Assembly: GCF_021730615.1 (NCBI RefSeq) | Contig: NZ_JAJLMN010000001.1 | Location: forward strand, 4,413,501-4,477,500 | DNA length: 64,000 nucleotides | Direction of reading: 5' to 3' | Source: Lichenibacterium dinghuense | GTDB taxonomy: Bacteria; Pseudomonadota; Alphaproteobacteria; Rhizobiales; Beijerinckiaceae | Shown here: piece after piece, positions 50,128 to 56,548 of the stretch | Position numbering within the stretch: position 1 is the stretch's first letter | Layout: the number at the start of each line of letters is the position of its first letter | Translations under genes and position numbers: made by a program | The notes under the pieces: generated by a model | What the model was told of the DNA's origin: nothing | Seen by the model: only the letters and a program-made list of their open reading frames with translations | The model's database searches: none

Positions 50128-51627
50128 TCAGGAGCCGCGCAGCGTCACACGGAGGCCGGGACCCGCGTCCGACAGGGTCAGGCCGATGCCGTGCAGGTCT
50201 GCCACGGCCTTGACCATGGCGAGGCCGAGGCCGTGCCCCTCGCCGGGGCGGGACGGGTCGAGCCGGACGAAGCGGCCGAACACGCGGGAGCGCTCCTGTT
50301 CCGGGATTCCGGCGCCGCTGTCCTCGATCACCGCCGCGAAGCCCGTCCCCTCCGCCGCCAGCGACAACCGGATCCGAGCCCCCGGTCCCGCGTGGCGGAT
50401 GGCGTTCTCCAAAAGGTTGGCCAGCATCTGGGTCAGCAGGTCCCGGTCGCCGAGCACCCGCACGCCGGGCGTGATAGCGGCGGTGATCTCTTGCCCGGCG
50501 TCCTCCGCCACCGGGCCGTAGGTTTCGGCGATCGTGTCGACGATATCGGACAGGTCGATATCGCCGAACCCGCCCCGGCGCGCGCCGGCTTCGACCTGCG
50601 CGATCCGGAGCAGAGCGGCGAAGACCCGCAGGGTGGCGTCGACGTCCTCGCTCGCCGCCTCGAGGGCAGCCTCGTAGGCTTCCACCGTGCGCGCCCCTCC
50701 GCGGGCTGCCTCCAGGCGCTGGCGCAGGTGTGTCAGCGGCGTGCGGAGGTCGTGGGCGATGTCGCTCGACACCTGTCGCAGGCCGTCCATCAGGACCTGG
50801 ATGCGGTCCAGCATGGCGTTGGTGTTTCGAGCCAGCCGATCGAACTCGTCGCCCGTGCCCCGCTCGGGCACGCGGCGCCCGAGGTCGCCCTCCGTGATGC
50901 CGTCCGTGATGGCGTTGATCGCCTCGACGCGCCGCAGCGCCCCGAGGCCGGTCACGGCGCCGCTGACCATCGCGAGCGCGAGGGCCAGGCCGGCGGCTGC
51001 CCCGAAGCTGCGGACGATGGTCTCCTTCAGGTGGACCAGGCTGGCGACGTCGCGCCCGACCGCGAGGGACTCGCCCGTCGGCAGCATTCCGGCATAGACC
51101 TCAAGTCGCTGCTCGCCGACTCGCCCGGCGACCCTCCGCGGCGCCGGCACGTCCTGCCAACCCTCGGTCAGCCTCCCGCCGGGAAGGTCGCCGGCGAGCC
51201 GCGCGCCGTTGGAGCCGCGAAGCAGGTAGCGGAAGCCGTCGACGCCCGCGGCTCGCGCGCGGGCCGCGATGGAGGCGACCAGGTCGTCGAGCCCCTCGGC
51301 GCTCCGGTCGTCGGCCAAAGCAGAATATTCCGTCGCGATCGCGGAGCGAAGCTGGACGCGCGCGTAATCGACGAAGCTCAAGTAGACGGTCGCGAACAGC
51401 ACGGCCGCCGTTATGGCGAACAGGCCGGCCTGCAGCAGCGCGAGCTTGAACGTGACGGTGCGGGCGAAGCGGGGAAGGCCGAAGCCTCGCCGACTGGCCG
51501 GCTCGGGGCACCCGCGACGATGAGCGCTCTCCCCAGCGTGGCGCCATCGTCGTGGAACGACGGCGGCGGAGGGGCGCTCGTCGCCGGAAGACCCGTCAGC
51601 CCGGCGCACGGAGCACGTAGCCGGCAC
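50128..51627 (-). CDS. Sensor histidine kinase
   Basis: A 499-residue membrane kinase: first helix about FKLALLQAGLFAITAAVLFATV, a periplasmic sensor of about 120 residues, second helix around AAGLALALAMVSGAV, HAMP domain, phospho-acceptor SSDIAHDLRTPLTHL, N box LLENAIRH, and G boxes DSGAGIP and GHGLGLAMV. It overlaps the response regulator gene. The exact start is unsure: the ATG at 51627 gives a long basic leader and overlaps by 32 bases; a GTG near 51558 is possible. It acts with the regulator encoded just before it. Confidence 0.87.
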   Translation of the reverse strand: MPATCSVRRADGSSGDERPSAAVVPRRWRHAGESAHRRGCPEPASRRGFGLPRFARTVTFKLALLQAGLFAITAAVLFATVYLSFVDYARVQLRSAIATEYSALADDRSAEGLDDLVASIAARARAAGVDGFRYLLRGSNGARLAGDLPGGRLTEGWQDVPAPRRVAGRVGEQRLEVYAGMLPTGESLAVGRDVASLVHLKETIVRSFGAAAGLALALAMVSGAVTGLGALRRVEAINAITDGITEGDLGRRVPERGTGDEFDRLARNTNAMLDRIQVLMDGLRQVSSDIAHDLRTPLTHLRQRLEAARGGARTVEAYEAALEAASEDVDATLRVFAALLRIAQVEAGARRGGFGDIDLSDIVDTIAETYGPVAEDAGQEITAAITPGVRVLGDRDLLTQMLANLLENAIRHAGPGARIRLSLAAEGTGFAAVIEDSGAGIPEQERSRVFGRFVRLDPSRPGEGHGLGLAMVKAVADLHGIGLTLSDAGPGLRVTLRGS

Positions 51628-52273
51628 CGCGGATGGTGTGGATCAGCTCCGGCGGGAAATCGCGGTCCATCTTGGCGCGCAGGCGGCTCATGTGCGTCTC
51701 AACGACGCTGGTCTGCGGGTCGAAGTGGAAGTCCCAGACCTGTTCCAGCAGCATGGTCTTGGTGACGACCTGGCCCTCGCGACGCGCCAGGAACTCCAGG
51801 AGACGGAACTCGCGCGGCTGCAGCGGGATCAGGACGCCCCGACGCGCTACCGTGCGCTTGGCGCAGTCGATATCGAGATCGGCGATGCGCAGGACCGAGG
51901 GATGCGCGCTGAGCGGCGGGCGGCGGACCAGGGCGGCGACGCGGGCCGCGAGTTCGGCGAAGGCGAAGGGTTTGACGAGGTAGTCGTCCCCTCCGGCTTC
52001 GAGCCCCTCGACGCGATCGTTGATGCCGCCCATCGTGGTGAGGAAAAGGACGGGAGTGGTGAGCCCCGCGCCCCGGGCCACCTTCACCAGCGCGAGACCG
52101 TCCATCCCGGGCAACATCCGGTCGACGATGATGACGTCATGGCTGCCTGAGGCCGCCATGAACAGCCCGTCGCGACCCGTCCGGGCGACGTCGACGACGT
52201 GGCCGGCTTGCGACAGGCCGTCCGCCGTGTAGTCGGCCATCCTCGCATCGTCCTCAACGAGGAGGATCTTCAT
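51596..52273 (-). CDS. OmpR-family response regulator
   Basis: A 225-residue regulator: receiver domain with acidic pair in LLVEDDARM, phosphorylated Asp in VDRMLPGMDGL, Lys in YLVKPFAF, then a winged helix (RRGVLIPLQPREFRLLEFLARR, ETHMSRLRAKMDRDF). Start at 52273 is the usual MKILLVEDD. A TTACCGAAAAGTAA box lies about 80 bases upstream, so it may autoregulate. The same box lies before the COG4705 and, divergently, the PAP2 genes. Confidence 0.92.
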   Translation of the reverse strand: MKILLVEDDARMADYTADGLSQAGHVVDVARTGRDGLFMAASGSHDVIIVDRMLPGMDGLALVKVARGAGLTTPVLFLTTMGGINDRVEGLEAGGDDYLVKPFAFAELAARVAALVRRPPLSAHPSVLRIADLDIDCAKRTVARRGVLIPLQPREFRLLEFLARREGQVVTKTMLLEQVWDFHFDPQTSVVETHMSRLRAKMDRDFPPELIHTIRGAGYVLRAPG

Positions 52274-52349
52274 CTCCGCCCCCTTCGGCTCGCCACGGCC
52301 GACCGGATCTAGCCAACTCGCCGAGCCCTGTCAGCCCGAAGGCGGCACC

Positions 52350-52363
52350 TTACCGAAAAGTAA
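52350..52363. promoter_or_regulatory. TTACC-N4-AGTA box 3
   Basis: TTACCGAAAAGTAA in the divergent promoter between the response regulator and the PAP2 gene, identical to box 2. A palindromic spacing of TTAC and GTAA by six bases is consistent with an OmpR/PhoB-type direct or inverted site. Confidence 0.6.
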
Positions 52364-52433
52364 GCTGCCGGACAGGCTCGCCGAACCAGTGGTGCGGCAT
52401 CTCAAGTCCACAGGCGCCACCGGCCGGCGCGAG

Positions 52434-53042
52434 ATGGATCGGAATCGGCTTTTGCACGGCATTCCCAACGCTCTCCTCTACGCCCCTCCTGGCCTCGCCG
52501 GGCCGACCCTCATGCTCGCCATCGCCCTCGCGCGCTGGGCCGTGTGGATCGGTCCGGCTCTCCTCCTCTGCCTCTGGCTGGCCGGCACGCGCGAGGACCG
52601 GGCGGCCGCGGTGGCGGCCGGCGCTGCCGGCGCGTTCGGCCTCGCGATCGCCGCCGCGCTGTCCGCGGCCGTGTGGGCGCCGCGCCCTTTCGCCGATGGG
52701 AGCGCGATCAACATGCTCGGCCACGCGCCGGACACTGGCTTCCCGAGCGACCATGCCACGCTGGCCTTCTCGCTCGCCTTTGGCCTGCTCCGTCGTCGGC
52801 CGCCCAGCCTACCGAAAGCTTGGCTCGCTTTGTGCGCCGTCGCACTCGCGGTGGGTTGGGCGCGCGTGTTCCTCGGAGCCCATCACCTTGAAGACATCGC
52901 CGGCGGCGCCGCAGTCGGCCTCGCCTCCGTCGTGACTGTCGCAACCCGGGCCGGGCGCGCGCTCCTGTCGCCTCTCGACAAGCTCGGCGAAGCGGTGAGA
53001 TCACGCGTCGTCACGGGCGTGAGGGTTGGCCGTGCAGGGTGA
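52434..53042 (+). CDS. PAP2-family phosphatase (undecaprenyl-diphosphatase-like)
   Basis: A 202-residue membrane protein with six helices and the PAP2 signature in three parts: RPFADGSAINM (related to KX6RP), the PSDH in GFPSDHATLAFSLAFGLL, and a final GWARVFLGAHHLEDIAGGAAVG (SRX5HX3D-type, with the terminal His and Asp). BcrC-like members recycle undecaprenyl pyrophosphate. ATG at 52434 follows GGCGCGAG; a GTG at 52389 is possible. It is divergent from the response regulator and shares TTACC box 3. Confidence 0.85.
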   Translation: MDRNRLLHGIPNALLYAPPGLAGPTLMLAIALARWAVWIGPALLLCLWLAGTREDRAAAVAAGAAGAFGLAIAAALSAAVWAPRPFADGSAINMLGHAPDTGFPSDHATLAFSLAFGLLRRRPPSLPKAWLALCAVALAVGWARVFLGAHHLEDIAGGAAVGLASVVTVATRAGRALLSPLDKLGEAVRSRVVTGVRVGRAG

Positions 53043-53206
53043 GGCACATCGTGCCCAGCCTTGGGGACACGCTGCCTTCGACCTCCTCGTCCGGACCCGT
53101 AGGGCGCCGGCGGTGTCGACGTCGTTGCGCCAACCCGCGTCTTCTCGCCCATCCGCGGACGCGCCAGCTTGCTCTTCCGTGCACCCTGATCACCCCCTTG
53201 ACCTCA

Positions 53207-53252
53207 TGTAGCAAATTCTACATCTTTATCCGATGAGTTAGTTTTTGCTACA
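53207..53252. promoter_or_regulatory. Operator-like inverted repeats upstream of the COG4280 gene
   Basis: TGTAGCAAATTCTACA is a short dyad (TGTAG/CTACA), and TGTAGCAAA recurs inverted as TTTGCTACA 28 bases further on, giving a perfect nine-base pair. TTGACC lies just before the first copy, so the sites could cover the promoter. The AT-rich composition is unusual here. A metal-responsive repressor is the guess. Confidence 0.5.
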
Positions 53253-53275
53253 AAACGCATGACAGCGAGGTGATC

Positions 53276-54028
53276 ATGTCCGCGTTGATCCACGCTTGGC
53301 CGACCACCCTGGCGGCGTTCTTGGCGTCCACGGTCGAGTTTGTCGAGGCGCTGACGGTGGTCCTCGCCGTCGGCGTCGTCCGGGGCTGGCGCGGCGCGAT
53401 CGCTGGAGCTTCGGCGGCGCTCGCCTGCCTCGCGTCGGTGGTGCTCGTGCTCGGACCCGTGCTGACGCGGTTGCCGCTCGGCCCGCTGCAACTCGCCATC
53501 GGCATTCTTCTGGTGCTGTTCGGGCTGCGTTGGCTGCGCAAGGCCGTCCTCCGCGCCGCCGGCGTCATTCCGCTGCACGACGAGGTTGCCGCCTTCGCGA
53601 AGGAGAGCGCGGCTCTCCAAGACGCAGCGCCGACTGGGAAGGCCTGGGACGCGGTCGCGGTCGGGACCGCCTTCGAGATCACGATGCTGGAGGGGCTTGA
53701 AGTGGTCTTCATCGTCGTGGCCATGGGCGCGGGCGGTCCCCGGCTGCTGCTGCCGGCCGCGGCCGGCGCGCTGGCGGCGCTCGTGCTCGTGGTGGCGGTC
53801 GGCATTGCGGTGCATGGCCCCCTGTCGGCGGTGCCGGAGAATGCCCTGAAGTTCGGGGTCGGGGTGCTTTTGTCGGGCTTCGGCACCTTCTGGGTCGGCG
53901 AAGGCCTCGGCCTCGATTGGCCGGGCGCCGACCTGTCCATCGTCTGGCTCTGCCTCGGCTTCCTCGCCGTCGCGCTCGCCCTCGTGCCGCTGTGTCGCCC
54001 CCGCACCCGTGCCGTCCGCGCGGCCTGA
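53276..54028 (+). CDS. COG4280-family membrane protein
   Basis: A 250-residue protein with about seven membrane helices. Two similar acidic motifs, STVEFVEALTVVLAVG near the N-terminus and MLEGLEVVFIVVAMG at about residue 140, occur at the start of each half and recall the REGLE motifs of iron permeases. COG4280 is uncharacterised. ATG at 53276 follows GCGAGG. The dyad in its promoter supports ion-linked control. The small membrane protein downstream may be its partner. Function not known. Confidence 0.78.
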   Translation: MSALIHAWPTTLAAFLASTVEFVEALTVVLAVGVVRGWRGAIAGASAALACLASVVLVLGPVLTRLPLGPLQLAIGILLVLFGLRWLRKAVLRAAGVIPLHDEVAAFAKESAALQDAAPTGKAWDAVAVGTAFEITMLEGLEVVFIVVAMGAGGPRLLLPAAAGALAALVLVVAVGIAVHGPLSAVPENALKFGVGVLLSGFGTFWVGEGLGLDWPGADLSIVWLCLGFLAVALALVPLCRPRTRAVRAA

Positions 54029-54058
54029 GGCCGCTTCGGCTCCATCACGAGAACATCC

Positions 54059-54265
54059 ATGTCTTGGCTCAAAACCGCCGTGCGCGAAGTGTTCGGCCTG
54101 TTCGTCGACGACGGACGTTATGCATTCGCCATCTTGGTCTGGCTGGGGCTGGCCTGGCTGGTGCTGCCACACCTTCCCGCGCTCGAGCCCTGGTCCGGGG
54201 TGCTGCTCTTCGCCGGCCTCGCCGCGATCCTGGCGGCGAGCACGATGCTGAAAGCTCGGCGGTGA
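54059..54265 (+). CDS. Small membrane protein downstream of the COG4280 gene
   Basis: A 68-residue protein with two membrane helices: FVDDGRYAFAILVWLGLAW and SGVLLFAGLAAILAASTML. It starts 30 bases after COG4280 in the same direction and is a common neighbour type for that family. No known domain. The N-terminus (SWLKTAVREVFGLF) is amphipathic. Confidence 0.65.
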   Translation: MSWLKTAVREVFGLFVDDGRYAFAILVWLGLAWLVLPHLPALEPWSGVLLFAGLAAILAASTMLKARR

Positions 54266-54539
54266 CGGGGAAGAACCCATGATCGCCTCATCATCGTTCG
54301 ATGCCTCGAGGCTGGTCGGCTAGTTCGGCTACGGCGCCGTCGGCATCGAGAGCATGGGCATGCCCTTCCCCGGGAAGGCAGTCTGATAGCCGTCTCGGCC
54401 TACGCGGGCGCATCGTACCATCTCAGCCCCTGGGATATCGTCGCCGCGGCGGCCATAGGCGCGGTCCTCGGCGACAATCTAAGTTTTTGGATCGGTCGCA
54501 CTGTTGGGCTCCGCCTCGTCAAGCGATATAGGCCCTACC

Positions 54540-55542
54540 TGTTTGATCCCGGGGTTTGATGGTGCAATTTTCACGCACAAGTGGAAGGAGGCACTATGGG
54601 CCAGATTCACCATGGGAGCGCCACGACGACAGCGGCAGTCCGTCGAGCGATACAGCATAGTCAAGAGAGCCTGAGGGTGCTCGCCAAGCGCCACGGGATC
54701 AATCCGAAGACTGTCGCGAAGTGGAAGAAGCGGACCTGGACGGAGGATCGAAAGACAGGTCCGACCGATCCAAGGTCGACCGTGTTATCGATCGAAGACG
54801 AAGCTGTCGTCGTGGCGTTCCGCAAGCACACGTCGCTGCCCCTCGACGACTGCCTGTATGCCCTGCAGCCGACAATCCCGCACCTGACGCGTTCGTCCCT
54901 GCACCGATGTCTTCAGCGTCACGGCATATCCCGGCTACCCGATATTCAAGGCGACAAGCCGGGCAGGAAGAGGTTTAAGAGCTATCCGATCGGCTACTTC
55001 CACATCGACATCGCCGAAGTGCAGACGGCCGAAGGCAAGCTCTACCTCTTCTTCGCCATCGACCGGACGTCAAAGTTCGCCTTCGCCAGACTCTGCCCCA
55101 AAGCCGGCAAGGTGGCTGCGGCTGAGTTCCTGCGCGACCTGATCGCATCGATCCCTTACGCCATCCATACGGTGCTCACCGATAACGGCATCCAGTTCAC
55201 AAACCGAACCTGCGACCGCTACGCGTTCCACCATATCTTCGATCGCGTCTGCGACGAGAACGGCATCGAGCATCGCCTGACCAAGGTGAAGCACCCCTGG
55301 ACCAACGGTCAGGTCGAGCGAATGAACCGGACCATCAAGGAAGCCACTGTCAAACGCTTCCACTACGACGACCATGCGCAGCTGAGGCAGCACCTCGCCG
55401 AGTTTGTCGACGCCTACAACTTCGGACGACGGTTGAAGACCCTCAAAGGCCTCAACCCCCTACGAGGCCACCTGCAAACAGTGGACATCGGAGCCAGAAC
55501 GCTTCGGAATCGATCCGATCCATCAAATGCCGGGACCGAACA
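54540..55542 (+). mobile_element. IS481-family insertion sequence, 1003 bp, with inverted repeats and 6-bp target duplication
   Basis: The left end TGTTTGATCCCGGGG and the complement of the right end, TGTTCGGTCCCGGCA, then TTTGATGG in both, give imperfect inverted repeats of about 23 bases beginning TGT as in IS481 elements. CCTACC occurs just before (54534-54539) and just after (55543-55548) as a target duplication. Inside is one DDE transposase gene. The insertion splits a dedA gene. Confidence 0.85.
54596..55542 (+). pseudogene. IS481-family DDE transposase with a 3' frameshift
   Basis: The ATG at 54596 follows AAGGAGG. The N-terminus has a helix-turn-helix (VLAKRHGINPKTVAKWKKR) and the catalytic domain has the DDE residues in YFHIDIAEVQTAEG, VLTDNGIQFTN and HPWTNGQVERMNRTIKEA. 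Near 55456 a run of five C bases shifts the frame: the following codons only make sense in the next frame (YEATCKQWTSEPERFGIDPI), which is the normal IS481 end. The track frame runs on into flanking DNA. The catalytic core is complete, so a programmed or accidental frameshift is possible, but the protein as read lacks the proper C-terminus. Confidence 0.8.
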
Positions 55543-55869
55543 CCTACCTGCACATCACAGAAGGACGGCTTCGACTCGTTCGCTACCTGTTCGCTTAACA
55601 CGGGGGAAGGTTGTCCTCTTCGGGCGGTTGTTGGACATTCCGTGCGCGCTCGCGGCATTGTTGGCCGGAATCAACGACATGGCATGGGGACGCTTCCTGG
55701 CGATCAAATTCAAAACAAGCATCCTGTGTGCAGTCATATATGCGTTCGGAGCCTACCTGCTCGGCGAGCAAGCGCACCGCATACAGAGGTCGGCTGGTTT
55801 ATTTTTGTCGCTATTAAACACATAGCTGTGCTGATCCTCACGGCCCGCCGTTACCGGCATCGACTTTAG

Positions 55870-56190
55870 ACGGAAGCGAATCATTTTTTGAGCAACGAAC
55901 GGAATGCGAAAACATAATACTCTAGACCCGCTTCTTCGATCCTTCACAAATAAATCAAATAATTTATTTACATTCTTGAGAATGACTTTCTTACTGTGTA
56001 GATAATAATGTGCAGTAAGGCGAAATTTTGCACTGCACGCCTCGGCCAACGTCTTAGGGACCGCGCCTCATCGGAGAGATATGCTTGAGATGGTAAGGTT
56101 CGCCTTGGAATTTGTTCTCCGGTAGGTTCTATGCCCGGGACGGGTCGACTCTGGCCGCAAGGCAGGTTGGTAGAACCGCCGCCAATCGAT
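55870..56190. other. AT-rich palindromic spacer, candidate oriT/promoter region
   Basis: This stretch is far richer in A and T than the rest of the window. It holds AAATAAAT-CAAATA-ATTTATTT (55948-55969) and CATTCT-TG-AGAATG (55971-55984), both perfect dyads. No gene is convincing here. Its location 300 bases before the relaxase operon makes an origin of transfer or a regulated promoter plausible, but no nic-site consensus can be named. Confidence 0.45.
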
Positions 56191-56266
56191 AATGTCGATC
56201 ACCTCTCGAGGGCAGGCGCTTCAGCACGGCGCGATCGCTTGGGGACAGCGTGCTCAGGAGATATAC

Positions 56267-56548
56267 GTGACAGGTGTCAAGCTGATCGTGGAACTCGACC
56301 CCGACCTCGCCGACGCGCTGCGGCGAGCCGCGGTAACGACGGGCACCACGCCCGAAGCACTCGCGGCGGAAGCCATCGCCCAAGCCTACGAGACCGGGCT
56401 TCGCCATCGGGTGCTGGTCGAGCGCATGGAGGCCGTCGACGCTCAGATCGCCGTCATCGCGCGCTTCGTCGAAGAGGCTACCGCCCCCGCCGAGGGTGGC
56501 GGCATCGACCTCGAACGGCTCTGCCGCTACCCGCGCAAGCCGCGGTGA
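56267..56548 (+). CDS. Small putative DNA-binding (ribbon-helix-helix-like) mobilisation accessory protein
   Basis: A 93-residue protein starting VTGVKLIVELDPDLADALRR, a strand then helix pattern like ribbon-helix-helix repressors or antitoxins, followed by TTGTTPEALAAEAIAQAYE and a long helix. AGGAG seven bases before the GTG at 56267 fixes the start. Its stop overlaps the relaxase start (GTGA), so it probably binds oriT or the operon promoter and works with the relaxase. Family assignment is weak. Confidence 0.6.
   Translation: MTGVKLIVELDPDLADALRRAAVTTGTTPEALAAEAIAQAYETGLRHRVLVERMEAVDAQIAVIARFVEEATAPAEGGGIDLERLCRYPRKPR

Larger units (their letters stand above)
54279..55869 (+). pseudogene. 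dedA-family gene, decayed and split by an IS481-type element
   Basis: The left part (to 54539) reads in pieces as a DedA protein: MIASSSFDASRLVG, a stop, FGYGAVGIESMGMPFPGKA, a frameshift, VSAYAGASYHLSPWDIVAAA and GDNLSFWIGRTVGLRLV. The right part resumes after the insertion as ITEGRLRLVRYLFA, a stop and frameshift, GKVVLFGRLLDIPCALAALL, AGINDMAWGRFLAIKF, YAFGAYLLGE, a frameshift and a short C-terminal tail ending at 55869. Joining the halves across the six-base duplication gives RPYLHITEGRL in frame. Several lesions besides the insertion show that it is no longer functional. Confidence 0.82.

Noticed and set aside
55543-55825. C-terminal 90 residues of the transposase frame
   Set aside because: These are DedA-like residues from the flanking gene read in continuous frame after the frameshift, not part of the transposase.
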